Origin: an uncultured Lacibacter sp.
GTDB lineage: Bacteria; Bacteroidota; Bacteroidia; Chitinophagales; Chitinophagaceae
Direction of reading: 5' to 3'
DNA: 29,686 bases
Assembly: GCF_946479605.1 (NCBI RefSeq)
Contig: NZ_CAMLGT010000015.1
Location: 1-29,686, forward strand
This document shows, in pieces, positions 6,298 to 15,045 of this stretch. Position 1 is the stretch's first letter; each line of letters opens with the position of its first letter. The notes below the pieces were generated by a model. It worked only from the letters and a program-made list of their open reading frames with translations, was not told the DNA's origin and did no database searches. Position numbers and translations under genes: made by a program.

Positions 6298-6906
6298 ATG
6301 ATTCAACCAACTGATGTTCATATTCTGGCTGACCGGATACTCACTGAACTTCGAACCGGTTTATCGTCACGCCTCACCTATCACAGTGTAAAACACACGT
6401 TAGATGTAATGGAGCAGGCTGCTGCTATTGCAGAACGGGAGGGAGTGGATAACCCTCATGATCTTTTGCTGCTGAAAGTTGCGGCACTTTACCACGACAC
6501 CGGCTTTTTGCAACAATACAAAGGGCACGAGGAAGTAAGCTGCACTAAAGCCATGCATGATCTTCCGCTTATTGGATGCACCGATCAGGAGCTGGAACGC
6601 ATTTGTGGAATGATCAGGGCAACAAAAATTCCTCAGCAACCTGCCAACCTGCTTGAACAGATACTTGCCGATGCTGATCTTGATTATCTTGGAAGAGATG
6701 ACTTTGAAACCATTGGTCAACAGCTGATGAATGAGTTTATCTTTTTTGGCATTACCAAAAACGAAGCTTCGTTTGAAGAACTGCAGTTACATTTCTTTGA
6801 ATCGCATCATTACTGCACGGCCTCTTCGCAAAAATTAAGAGCACCTGTTAAACAACAACACTATGAAGCGCTGAGGAATAAGTATCTTACAGAAAGAAGA
6901 TCGTAA
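6298..6906 (+). CDS. HD-domain metal-dependent phosphohydrolase
   Basis: A 202-residue cytoplasmic protein with the HD superfamily metal-ligand series: His29/His33 (TYHSVKHT), His66-Asp67 (ALYHDTGFL), His77 (GHEEVS) and the acidic ILADADLDYLG motif (Asp125/Asp127). Family knowledge: HD proteins hydrolyse nucleotides or phosphodiesters. Substrate cannot be told here, and there is no HD-GYP signature (no GYP motif), so a c-di-GMP role is not supported. Start at ATG 6298. It ends 6 bp before the transporter-HEAT gene and is followed by a cNMP-binding protein, so a role in cyclic-nucleotide turnover is possible but is guilt by association. Confidence 0.87.
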   Translation: MIQPTDVHILADRILTELRTGLSSRLTYHSVKHTLDVMEQAAAIAEREGVDNPHDLLLLKVAALYHDTGFLQQYKGHEEVSCTKAMHDLPLIGCTDQELERICGMIRATKIPQQPANLLEQILADADLDYLGRDDFETIGQQLMNEFIFFGITKNEASFEELQLHFFESHHYCTASSQKLRAPVKQQHYEALRNKYLTERRS

Positions 6907-6912
6907 ACTGCA

Positions 6913-9669
6913 ATGAGAACCGGTACTAATCAATTCCTGCGACTGCTCAATATTCATCCGGGAGAATGGACGATGGTGAAACGCCTGTTCCTGCTACAGT
7001 TTTTCCAGGGAGCCGGTATTGCATTATTCTTTACATCAGCCCTTTCGCAATTTTTAAAACGGTTTCCCATTTCGCAACTGGCTTATGTATTCATCATTTC
7101 TGCTTTTTTGCTCTGGATCACAGGATATGTATGCAACAAACTGGAACATTGGTTACCCGTAAAAAAGTTAAGCATCACTCTTACACTCATTATTGCAGCA
7201 AGCATGTTCTTTTTCTGGATCGGTCCGTTGTTCCTAACACAGGATTGGTTCTATTACCTGATGCTTTCATGGTTCAATGTACTATACCTCATCAATAACC
7301 TTGAGTTTTGGGGGCTTGCAGCTCAGTTGTATGATGTGCGGCAAAGTAAGCGCTTGTTTGGCGTCATCAGTTCAGGCGATATTCCTGCAAAGTTCATTGG
7401 TTACACATTTGCATTGCTCATTGTTCCATACATCGGTTCACAAAATCTTTTACTGGCTGGCTTGCTGGCCGTTCTTATTTCACTGCTGTTTATTTCAAAA
7501 GTGTTCAGCACAAATGAGTGGAGCAGACATGGAAGCCATCATCACAAAACAAAACAACACCACACCGTTGGTATTAAAGCACTCTGGAAAAATTTCAGCA
7601 GTAATAAACTTATTCTTTACGCAGCATTATTATCTGTGGCCGGATTTACCGGATTTGTGCTGATTGAATATGCGTTCTATGCAGAAATAAAAGATTCAAA
7701 AAGTTATAAAACCGATGAAGCATTTGCTGCATTCATTGCCATGTTCATGGGTTGTGCCCGCTTGTTTGCATGGATATTAAAACTAAGCTTAACCAGCAGG
7801 CTCATCAGCTGGATCGGTAACCGCAATGCATTACTCATTACACCTGTAGCATTACTTCTTTTCAACATTATTATTCTTTCAAGTACATCTTTTGGTTTGC
7901 AGAAAACAGCGGTGCTTTACATATTTGGAGCAGCAGCAGTATTGGTTGATGCTTTACGTGCTTCCATTAATTCGCCTGTGCTGCTGATCATACTGCAACC
8001 ACTCTCTACACCTGAACGCCTGCGGGCACACAACATCATAAAAGGTGTAATGGATCCGTTTGCTTTGCTCGCCATCGGGTTGCTGCTGTTTATTCTTTAT
8101 AACAGCAACAGTTACCAGCTTTCAACACTCTCGTGGGTACTCATAGCAGTATCGGTGGCGTGGTGTATTGCTGTAGTTATTGTACAGCGTGAGTACATTA
8201 AAACACTCATCGGTGCCATCAGCAGCCGCTATTTTTATCGTGATGAAATAAAAGTAACCGATAAAAAAACACTCGACAGTATTGCAGATAAACTGCAAAG
8301 CGGAACTGAGCTGGAAGCCATGTACTTGCTGAAGTTGCTGGAAGATGATGATGCAAGAACAGCAATGGTAGAGAAAGCGCTGGCACACTCATCAGAAAAA
8401 GTAAACAACAGCGCACTTGACCTCATTGCCGCAAAACAACCGAAAGAAAGTGCAGCAGCGGTACAAAAACTTATTTATGAAACTTCATCAACAAGTGTAA
8501 AAGCTAAAGCAATTATGGTGTTTTCTGCCATACAATATGATCATGATTTGCTTGCTTCCTTTCTTACAGATGATCATGAACAGATTCAACAGGCTGCCAT
8601 TTCCGGTTTGCTGCAATACAGCACCTCAGCTGATGACAGGGAAAAAGCATTGCAGGTTTTAAAAAACTGGGTTCATTCTTCGGGGAAAAAACAACGTTTA
8701 CTTTCAGCCCAGTTACTAGCAAAATGCGGAGAAAAGTTTCCTGAACAATTCACATCGGTTTTGTTGAATGACCGGGAAAGAGAAATAGTAGCCGTTACTA
8801 TCCAGTCAATTGGTGTTTCAGGTCAGGCGCAATTGCTGCATCACCTTGAACCGCAATTTGCAGATTATCCAAAGCTGGTTACAGAAGCATTTTACAACGC
8901 AGGAGAGGAAAGCCTGCCACATATTCATCGCCTTTTAAACAATCAACATCTGTCCACACAGCAACAACAGTTGCTTATTTCAACCTGTGGCCGTATTGGA
9001 ACCAAAGCAGCAGAAAAATTCCTCTTTCGTTTGCTGGAAGAATTACCATTGCAAACACCGGTTATCATTAAAGCACTCAACCGCATGAAATTTTCTGCAG
9101 GTGAAGAACGCAGAACTGTTATTGATCAACTCACCAATAATCAATTGTTGCGTGCTGTTGAATTGCTGTTTATGCTGAACCGGTTACACAAGCAAAAAAG
9201 TAATAACCCCGTTATGTGCAATTCGCTTCATCTTGAATTGATGGAAGCAAGGGAAACCATACTCAACCTGTTTTCGTTTTACTCAGAAAAAGAGCAGGTA
9301 GATAAAATTAAAAAAGCATTATTGCTGAACCAAAAAGAAACAGCTGCCAACGCATTGGAATTAATTGAAATCACCGTCCGTAAAGATTTTGCGTTTACGT
9401 TCAACACTGTATTTGAAGATGCTGATATTTCGTTTCGATGTTCATTACTGAAGAAAGTAATGCCCAGCTCTTTGTATGAAAGTATAGAAGACGTAGTGAC
9501 ACGTATATTACAACAACAGGAAGATGAATTTAATCACTGGACCAAAGCATGTTCGCTGCACAGTGTAAAGCAGGATGCTTTGCATGTAACCGATACGATT
9601 TTACGTCCTTATCTTCAATCCAAAAACAGGTTGCTGCAGGAAACCGCTGTGTATGCAACATCAAGTTAA
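6913..9669 (+). CDS. ADP/ATP-translocase-like (Npt/Tlc-type) membrane protein fused to HEAT repeats
   Basis: A 918-residue fusion. Residues about 20-430 contain some 11-12 hydrophobic helices with MFS/NTT-like arrangement. The segment NNLEFWGLAAQLYDVRQSKR followed by LFGVISSGDIPAKFIGY resembles the conserved FW...Q.KR.FG..G region of bacterial nucleotide transporters (Tlc/Npt). The C-terminal half (about 450-910) is soluble and made of repeating paired helices such as SALDLIAAKQPKE, QAAISGLLQYS and QSIGVSGQAQLL, typical of HEAT repeats. Family knowledge: transporter-HEAT proteins linked to cNMP-binding modules occur in several free-living phyla and do not necessarily exchange ATP/ADP. It starts 6 bp after the HD gene and is followed 22 bp later by a stand-alone cNMP-binding protein, probably its regulatory partner. 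Substrate and transport activity are unproven. Confidence 0.8.
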   Translation: MRTGTNQFLRLLNIHPGEWTMVKRLFLLQFFQGAGIALFFTSALSQFLKRFPISQLAYVFIISAFLLWITGYVCNKLEHWLPVKKLSITLTLIIAASMFFFWIGPLFLTQDWFYYLMLSWFNVLYLINNLEFWGLAAQLYDVRQSKRLFGVISSGDIPAKFIGYTFALLIVPYIGSQNLLLAGLLAVLISLLFISKVFSTNEWSRHGSHHHKTKQHHTVGIKALWKNFSSNKLILYAALLSVAGFTGFVLIEYAFYAEIKDSKSYKTDEAFAAFIAMFMGCARLFAWILKLSLTSRLISWIGNRNALLITPVALLLFNIIILSSTSFGLQKTAVLYIFGAAAVLVDALRASINSPVLLIILQPLSTPERLRAHNIIKGVMDPFALLAIGLLLFILYNSNSYQLSTLSWVLIAVSVAWCIAVVIVQREYIKTLIGAISSRYFYRDEIKVTDKKTLDSIADKLQSGTELEAMYLLKLLEDDDARTAMVEKALAHSSEKVNNSALDLIAAKQPKESAAAVQKLIYETSSTSVKAKAIMVFSAIQYDHDLLASFLTDDHEQIQQAAISGLLQYSTSADDREKALQVLKNWVHSSGKKQRLLSAQLLAKCGEKFPEQFTSVLLNDREREIVAVTIQSIGVSGQAQLLHHLEPQFADYPKLVTEAFYNAGEESLPHIHRLLNNQHLSTQQQQLLISTCGRIGTKAAEKFLFRLLEELPLQTPVIIKALNRMKFSAGEERRTVIDQLTNNQLLRAVELLFMLNRLHKQKSNNPVMCNSLHLELMEARETILNLFSFYSEKEQVDKIKKALLLNQKETAANALELIEITVRKDFAFTFNTVFEDADISFRCSLLKKVMPSSLYESIEDVVTRILQQQEDEFNHWTKACSLHSVKQDALHVTDTILRPYLQSKNRLLQETAVYATSS

Positions 9670-9691
9670 TCACCCAACCACTCATTGATCC

Positions 9692-10135
9692 ATGGCCGAT
9701 AAATTATTACTGTTTGAAAAAGTACTGATCCTGAAATCGCTTCAGCTATTCAGCGAAACACCTGAAACAATACTTTCAGAACTGGCACCGCTGATGGAAG
9801 AAACCGAATACCAGGAAGGCACACACATTTTCAGCGAAGGAGATATTGGTGATTGCATGTATGTTATTTACAAAGGAAAAGTAAAGATTCATAAAAGCAG
9901 TACCACATTAGCTGTGCTGGGAGAAAAGGAAGTGTTTGGTGAATTATCATTGCTTGATGCAGAAAGCCGTTCTGCATCGGCCAGCTGTGCCACCGATTGT
10001 TTTTTATTCAAAATAGACCAGGAACCCTTTTATGAACTCCTTGAAGCTCGGCCCGAAATTGCCAGGGGATTTATTAAAATTCTCTGCCAGCGTTTGCGAA
10101 AGCAGAATGAAAAACTCATCAGCCTTCAATCATGA
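9692..10135 (+). CDS. stand-alone cyclic nucleotide-binding domain protein
   Basis: A 147-residue single-domain protein. The core reads EGDIGDCMYVIYKGKVKIH, then FGELSLLDAESRSASA. The latter is the phosphate-binding cassette, with the Glu that contacts the ribose and the Arg that contacts the cyclic phosphate both present, so ligand binding looks intact. The C-terminal helix (RGFIKILCQRLRKQNEKL) is the usual lid/C-helix. There is no DNA-binding domain, unlike Crp/Fnr, so this is not a transcription factor. It follows the transporter-HEAT gene by 22 bp and probably relays cAMP/cGMP to it. It converges on an adenylate cyclase gene with both stop codons inside one TCATGA. Confidence 0.9.
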   Translation: MADKLLLFEKVLILKSLQLFSETPETILSELAPLMEETEYQEGTHIFSEGDIGDCMYVIYKGKVKIHKSSTTLAVLGEKEVFGELSLLDAESRSASASCATDCFLFKIDQEPFYELLEARPEIARGFIKILCQRLRKQNEKLISLQS

Positions 10136-11374
10136 TGTTGTTTTTGTTTCTGCAAAAAACATATCAATTGCTTCTTTATTTTTTGTTGCAATCTTTCCTC
10201 TTGGAATAAAATGAAACTGCTGATTTGCCTGCCCTGCAGTAGCTGCTGATACATTAATGCGGCCGGGATCAGAACTCTGTTGCAAACGTGCAGCTGTATT
10301 TACTGTATCACCCCAAATATCATACGCAAACTTTTTTGAACCCACCACACCTGCTACCAACGGCCCGGAGTTAATACCAATTCGTATGTCGAAATAAAGT
10401 TTATTATTCAGCATCCGTTCTTCTTTAATGCGGTTTACAAAACAGATAATATCCAGTGCAGCATTTATCATTTCAGCAGCGTGGTTAACGGTTTCGCTGT
10501 GTAAACCAGCAGCACACATATAGCTATCGCCAATGGTTTTGATTTTTTCAATATTGTAACGGCTGATGATCTCATCAAACTCACGGAAATAAAAATCAAT
10601 ATCATTAACCAGGTCATCGGCTGCAATATGTTCACTCCGCTTGGTAAACTCCACAAAATCGGTAAACATCACGGTTACATTTTCGTAGCGTTGTGGTTTT
10701 GTTTTACCATGAAGTTTTAATTCACTGGCTGTTTTTTGCGGGAGAATGTTTAACAGCAAACGCTCCGATTTTTTTTGCTCATCGGCCAATTGTTTCAGTG
10801 CATGATTCTTTGTGTTTTCAAATGTGTTTGTTACCAGAAAAAAGATGAGTACCAATCCGCCCAATGCAAGCGTTAAGAACATCAGGTGAAATTTTTCATT
10901 ATAAGTGAATGGAAATTCCTGAATCCTGCTTTTTACTACAGCAAATACAATTACGTACAATACGGAAAGTACTGCAAAGAACAATGCTGTATGACGATTG
11001 GTGAAAATGAGCACCAGCGGCGATGTAAGAACAATGAACGGTGTTACTGGAGAAATAAACAACCCACCTGAATAAAGCACCAGCACAAGATTGAGCAACA
11101 CGGTGTAAATACCAAAGATGACACCCATTGTGTACAGCCTGATGCCGTTCCTCAACAAATACGGCTGTATGAAAAAGAATACTGCCGAAACGATCATGGC
11201 ATTCATACCCACACGGAAATCAATAAAATAACTCATTACCCCATAGCTTACTGCAAAGAGTGTAATGAGGAAATTAATGATGATAAACAGCCTGTGCCTG
11301 CGGATGGTATCCTGATCATCCGGCAAACCCGCAGGTAAAAACGAGTCGATCCAGTTTGAAACCGATTTATTCAT
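10130..11374 (-). CDS. membrane-bound class III adenylate cyclase
   Basis: A 414-residue protein with about six N-terminal transmembrane helices (residues 28-182), a short coiled linker (ENTKNHALKQLADEQKK) and a class III nucleotidyl cyclase domain (about 230-405). Metal-binding Asp239 (MFTDFVEFT) and Asp283 (TIGDSYM) are present. Adenine-selecting Lys279 (IEKIKTIGD) and Asp352 (YDIWGDTVN) favour ATP over GTP. Transition-state Asn359 and Arg363 (NTAARL) are present, so it should be active. It makes cAMP from ATP at the cytoplasmic membrane. It starts inside the stop of the upstream membrane protein gene (ATGA overlap, 11371-11374), indicating translational coupling, and its stop overlaps that of the convergent cNMP-binding gene. 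Confidence 0.93.
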   Translation of the reverse strand: MNKSVSNWIDSFLPAGLPDDQDTIRRHRLFIIINFLITLFAVSYGVMSYFIDFRVGMNAMIVSAVFFFIQPYLLRNGIRLYTMGVIFGIYTVLLNLVLVLYSGGLFISPVTPFIVLTSPLVLIFTNRHTALFFAVLSVLYVIVFAVVKSRIQEFPFTYNEKFHLMFLTLALGGLVLIFFLVTNTFENTKNHALKQLADEQKKSERLLLNILPQKTASELKLHGKTKPQRYENVTVMFTDFVEFTKRSEHIAADDLVNDIDFYFREFDEIISRYNIEKIKTIGDSYMCAAGLHSETVNHAAEMINAALDIICFVNRIKEERMLNNKLYFDIRIGINSGPLVAGVVGSKKFAYDIWGDTVNTAARLQQSSDPGRINVSAATAGQANQQFHFIPRGKIATKNKEAIDMFFAETKTTS

Positions 11375-12051
11375 GCTGCTTTCAACTTACGACGTTTTTG
11401 ATACATCAACACTAAAAATAAAATATCAAACGTGGCAACCACCACATAGATCACCGACAGGAAATGATTATCGGGATATTTTGTCTGGAACATGATACTA
11501 ATGATACCTGTGCCCAAAAACTTCGACCATGCAAGTGCAACAGAATGCTCCGGAAAGTTGGGAACAAATAACAGGCTGATGAAAGCAACCGACATAACAA
11601 CATTGACAATGTAGGCATCAATAACACCCATCGGCAGATCGTACTGTACCATAAAAAAACAAGACAATGGAATACTGCCAGCAAGACCTATTGCTACCAG
11701 CTTGCGGATATTCTTCCTGTAAAATTCTGTTGTAAACTGTTTGTACCCGTAACGGAAAAGATTGATGACAATAAAAATATCCAATAACATCCAGCACCAG
11801 TAAGCAAGAACCAATGCATTGCCCATATCGGGCACCCAAAAAATTGCTCCACCCACTTCATTACCAAAATTGCACACCACTGCAGCTGCAGGAATGATCA
11901 CTGTTTTCTTTTTGATGGCCATGTAAATGATGATGATATAAGCCACGATCCACAGCACAGCACCGGTAAAGAACAAGCCGATCTGCAACGGAGTATAATT
12001 TGAAGTATCGAACCAGGGATGCGATTCCTGCAGGTATTCCCAGATTGTCAT
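11371..12051 (-). CDS. seven-helix membrane protein, Pyr4/PaxB-like terpene cyclase candidate
   Basis: A 226-residue polytopic protein with about seven hydrophobic helices. It has an acidic residue in the second to third helix region (VCNFGNEVGGAIF, Glu65), the stretch YWCWMLLDIFIVINLFRYGY at about 84-102, and Asp209 in the last helix (VVATFDILFLVLMYQKRR). Family knowledge: fungal membrane-bound meroterpenoid cyclases (Pyr4, PaxB) are about 240-residue seven-helix proteins whose essential acidic residues are a Glu near position 63 and an Asp near position 218, followed by a short basic tail. The match in size, topology and acid positions is what suggests the assignment. It is a motif-level call. 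It lies 46 bp downstream of a phytoene-desaturase-like gene, which fits an isoprenoid substrate, and is translationally coupled to the adenylate cyclase. It could equally be a sensor subunit. Confidence 0.5.
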   Translation of the reverse strand: MTIWEYLQESHPWFDTSNYTPLQIGLFFTGAVLWIVAYIIIIYMAIKKKTVIIPAAAVVCNFGNEVGGAIFWVPDMGNALVLAYWCWMLLDIFIVINLFRYGYKQFTTEFYRKNIRKLVAIGLAGSIPLSCFFMVQYDLPMGVIDAYIVNVVMSVAFISLLFVPNFPEHSVALAWSKFLGTGIISIMFQTKYPDNHFLSVIYVVVATFDILFLVLMYQKRRKLKAA

Positions 12052-12097
12052 AACAGTACATTTTTAAAATAAGCAAACAGGGTGTTTCTGCAGGTTG

Positions 12098-13840
12098 TTA
12101 TTTGGAAGATGATCCTTTAAAAAAGCGGATGATCTTTTTAATGAGTCGTGCAATAAACAAAATGAGTTTTAGCCACCATGTTTCATAACTTTTCCATGGC
12201 AGTCCTTTATCATATCGTTTCTGATCATGCCTGCGGAACGGAGCAAGTATCGCCGGTTCGTGCAGGTTCCATATTTCACACAGTTTTTCTTTACTTCCTG
12301 ATGCACTCAGGATAGAGTTGACTGCCCGGCGTGCTGCTTCATTGGCTCCTTCCATTGTTGCCAGGTCGGTGTAGGTGCGCACATAATCCGATGCAAGAAA
12401 AAAGTTTGGAATAAGTGTATGTGAATCGGGACGAAGACCCCATGAATTGATTGTATTCACCAGCAACGGCTCTTCATCTTTTTCTCTTTGTCCTGTGCCT
12501 GGCACTGCCTTTATATCTCCATCAATATGCCACAGCACAGGTGTTTGCTTTGGCACTACCTGCTTGCCGTCTACATTTAAGCTGAGTGTTATCTGGTGCC
12601 ATACTTCATCTTTAATTTCTTCGTGTGTACAATTCTTTGCCGGTTTACCGTTTGTAAACTCAACAGAGCCCGGTGTATCCCAATCCGATACATCAACAGA
12701 AAACACTGTTCTTATTTTTCCATCGCCCTTTGTGCGTATATCATAATCTTTCCAGAACTGCAGTTGTGATATAGAAGTAACTGCCCATGCAGAATCGGAA
12801 TAAATGCAATGCCCCTTCACCACATTTATTTCTTCTGTTAAAAAATACTGCACACCATTCATCCATGCCACACTAGGTGCAAGCGCTTCCACTCCCTGTA
12901 ACGTAGGATCAATATCCAGCATCTCTTTTGTAAACAACGGGGCAGCACGTTCAACAGGAACAGCCAGCAAATAATAATCACCCGTTACTACTTTGCTTTC
13001 GTTTGAAGCACGATCGAGCACTGTTGCACCGATGAGTTTTCCTTTCTCCATGTGCAAAGCTGTTACTTCATGATCCTTAAAATACTTTACACCTTTTTGT
13101 GAAAGATAAATGTACCAGGGATGCAGCCACACTTCATTGGTTGGGCCATTTAACACACGATCGGTATGCACACCGGGATCGGTCATATTGAAAATGAGTT
13201 GCAGAAAAATATCACCACCGGTTTTTGTACTTGCCTTGCGTGCATTGGCGGCAACAAGTGTGCGTGTTAAACCCTGCACCAATAATGCACGGTAGTCATC
13301 ACTAAAACGGTCTGCTTCCAGGTAATCCCACCAGCTGATGCGTTCATAATCGTTTGCCCGCCTGTCGTAGCAGGAGGTCATTAACTGCCACACTTTGGTA
13401 GCAAAGAATTTTTTCTCTTCTTCCGTAAGACCCGTATTGGCATGCATGGATGCAATGAGCACATGCAGATCATCGAGTGAATGCGGAAAGTTTACAAGTG
13501 TGGTAATGGATTCTTTTCCTTCTCTTGCCAGGCGCACACGTTCTGTTGGCGTAAGATTATCAAATACGGTGAGCCTGTTCCCTTCCTTATCTGTATAGGG
13601 AATACGCTTCATCGTATCAATAACATGTTTGTAAAAGCCAGGGAAAAAACGAAACCCATGTTCACCAGGTAAGGGTTCTGTTGGCCCGGGACCAACGGTT
13701 GGTACATTTACACTTCTTGCCTTACCGCCGGGGTATTGTTTATGACGTTCATACACTTCCACTTCAAAGCCACGTTCAATGAGTTCATGTGCAGCACTCA
13801 TACCGGCAACACCACCTCCAAGAATAATTACTTTGGGCAT
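12098..13840 (-). CDS. FAD-dependent oxidoreductase, phytoene desaturase / carotenoid-type
   Basis: A 580-residue protein starting MPKVIILGGGVAGMSAA, the FAD/NAD-binding GxGxxG fold, followed by VEVYERHKQYPGGKARS and GEHGFRFFPGFY, which are characteristic of phytoene-desaturase and carotenoid/squalene amine-oxidase-like enzymes. The C-terminal part has the second FAD contact (NFFLASDYVRTYTDLATMEGANEAARRAVNSIL split by the usual GA segment). The protein ends with an amphipathic, basic tail (LKLILFIARLIKKIIRFF) that probably sits on the membrane. A longer open frame reaches 13957, but its extra 39 residues are Phe/Pro-rich and precede the FAD motif, so ATG 13840 is the better start. First gene of a - strand operon with the Pyr4-like protein and the cyclase. 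Substrate is unknown. Confidence 0.85.
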   Translation of the reverse strand: MPKVIILGGGVAGMSAAHELIERGFEVEVYERHKQYPGGKARSVNVPTVGPGPTEPLPGEHGFRFFPGFYKHVIDTMKRIPYTDKEGNRLTVFDNLTPTERVRLAREGKESITTLVNFPHSLDDLHVLIASMHANTGLTEEEKKFFATKVWQLMTSCYDRRANDYERISWWDYLEADRFSDDYRALLVQGLTRTLVAANARKASTKTGGDIFLQLIFNMTDPGVHTDRVLNGPTNEVWLHPWYIYLSQKGVKYFKDHEVTALHMEKGKLIGATVLDRASNESKVVTGDYYLLAVPVERAAPLFTKEMLDIDPTLQGVEALAPSVAWMNGVQYFLTEEINVVKGHCIYSDSAWAVTSISQLQFWKDYDIRTKGDGKIRTVFSVDVSDWDTPGSVEFTNGKPAKNCTHEEIKDEVWHQITLSLNVDGKQVVPKQTPVLWHIDGDIKAVPGTGQREKDEEPLLVNTINSWGLRPDSHTLIPNFFLASDYVRTYTDLATMEGANEAARRAVNSILSASGSKEKLCEIWNLHEPAILAPFRRHDQKRYDKGLPWKSYETWWLKLILFIARLIKKIIRFFKGSSSK

Positions 13841-14041
13841 ACAAGTTGGTTTTACAGTTTTTTGGCAACAAGGGAAAGGAAAAAAGAAATCGAAAGGGAA
13901 AGGATTGAAATGTAAAGGCCATATACTCCGTTTCACCAGAAGAACATCACGCAACATCCGCCGTTAGACTGTTAGACTTCCAATATAATTCATTTTACAG
14001 CAAAAAGGAACAGTGCCTGCTGCTTATTACCTTTGCCCGCT

Positions 14042-14749
14042 ATGGGACAGAAAAAACTTATCCGCTTTGCAGAAATTGAAACCTTTGCCAATGTGTTGCA
14101 GTATCCCCAGCACATGAAAGGGCAGTGGAGTACTTTTTTTAAGAACGATCATCCGCTTACACTGGAACTGGCTTGTGGTAAAGGTGAATATGCAGTGGGG
14201 CTTGGCCGTTTGCATCCGCAGCGGAATTTTATTGGTATTGATCTGAAGGGCAACCGTATTTGGGTAGGTGCTAAAACCGCCATTAAAGAAAATCTGGGCA
14301 ACGTAGCATTTGTGCGTTCGCAAATTGATCTTGTAACAAACTATTTTGATGCAAATGAAGTAAGCGAAATATGGATCACCTTCCCCGATCCGCAGCTCCG
14401 TGCTTCCAAACATAAAAAACGGTTAACACATCCACGCTTTTTACGCTTGTATCAGCAAATGCTGAAACCCGGTGGTTTTATTCATCTTAAAACAGACTCA
14501 CCGGTTTTATACAACTTCACAAAGAAAGTAATTGAGTTGTTTAAGCTGGAGTTGCACGAGGAAACCGATGACCTGTACAAACAGGAGAACCGCAGCGAAG
14601 AGCTTCGCATTAAAACTCATTATGAAGGTTTGGATATTGCACAAAGCAACCGCATCCACTATCTCCGTTTTAGTTTACCGTTAACTCCTTTACCTGTTGA
14701 TATCGATGCTTTGTTAAAGCAATGGGTGTTTGAAACAGAGAAAGAATAA
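14042..14749 (+). CDS. trmB: tRNA (guanine-N7-)-methyltransferase
   Basis: A SAM-dependent Rossmann methyltransferase of about 235 residues that methylates G46 in the variable loop of tRNAs. The SAM-binding motif is LELACGKGEYAVGLGR, followed by FIGIDLKGNRIW. The catalytic family signature ITFPDPQLRASKHKKRL corresponds to the FPDPWPKKRH-type motif of TrmB, and FIHLKTDSPVLYN is the C-terminal substrate segment. An upstream TTG at 14033 is in frame, but the ATG at 14042 (MGQKKLIRF) is preferred. It is 78 bp upstream of the DUF5522-like gene, on the same strand. A tRNA-variable-loop enzyme 8 kb from tRNA-like RNAs with odd variable arms is probably coincidence. Confidence 0.93.
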   Translation: MGQKKLIRFAEIETFANVLQYPQHMKGQWSTFFKNDHPLTLELACGKGEYAVGLGRLHPQRNFIGIDLKGNRIWVGAKTAIKENLGNVAFVRSQIDLVTNYFDANEVSEIWITFPDPQLRASKHKKRLTHPRFLRLYQQMLKPGGFIHLKTDSPVLYNFTKKVIELFKLELHEETDDLYKQENRSEELRIKTHYEGLDIAQSNRIHYLRFSLPLTPLPVDIDALLKQWVFETEKE

Positions 14750-14826
14750 ACGGACTTTATTTCTTTGTGTATTTGCTGAACAAAAGTTGAAGCAGAAAGT
14801 TATGGTTGTAGTTAGTTGCAACCGGT

Positions 14827-15045
14827 ATGAAGAAATTAAAAGAAGGCATCGACTATTATTACGATGAGCAGGACAATATGGTGCTCACGGCCAGTTATCA
14901 TCTTGCAAAAGGTTACTGCTGCGGGTATGGTTGCCGTCACTGCCCTTACAATTATGAAGCTGTTCCGGAACCTCGTCGTACATTGCTGTTAAAAGAACGA
15001 AGCAATGCCCGCCAAAAAACAAACACAAGTTCCCAAAACAGGTAA
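14827..15045 (+). CDS. DUF5522-like small cysteine-rich protein
   Basis: A 72-residue protein. After KEGIDYYYDEQDNMVLTAS it has the dense motif CCGYGCRHCPYNY with four Cys and one His, likely binding a metal such as Zn or Fe-S. This arrangement (G.D.Y..., then L.KG.CC...C.HCPY) is what I know as the DUF5522 family of Bacteroidota. The function is unknown. It overlaps the start of the MGMT-family gene by 41 bp in another frame, so the two are translationally linked. The Lys/Arg/Gln-rich C-terminal tail is encoded within the overlap. Confidence 0.82.
   Translation: MKKLKEGIDYYYDEQDNMVLTASYHLAKGYCCGYGCRHCPYNYEAVPEPRRTLLLKERSNARQKTNTSSQNR

Noticed and set aside
6082..6314. Two overlapping + strand ORFs of 67 and 70 codons after tRNA-like RNA 2
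   Set aside because: They begin inside the 3' part of the RNA, are rich in Phe/Leu/Ser from AT-rich DNA, and one overlaps the HD gene start. No family resemblance.
13841..13957. Longer N-terminus for the FAD-dependent oxidoreductase
   Set aside because: The extra 39 residues are Phe/Pro-rich, and the FAD-binding motif normally begins within the first ten residues, as it does from ATG 13840.
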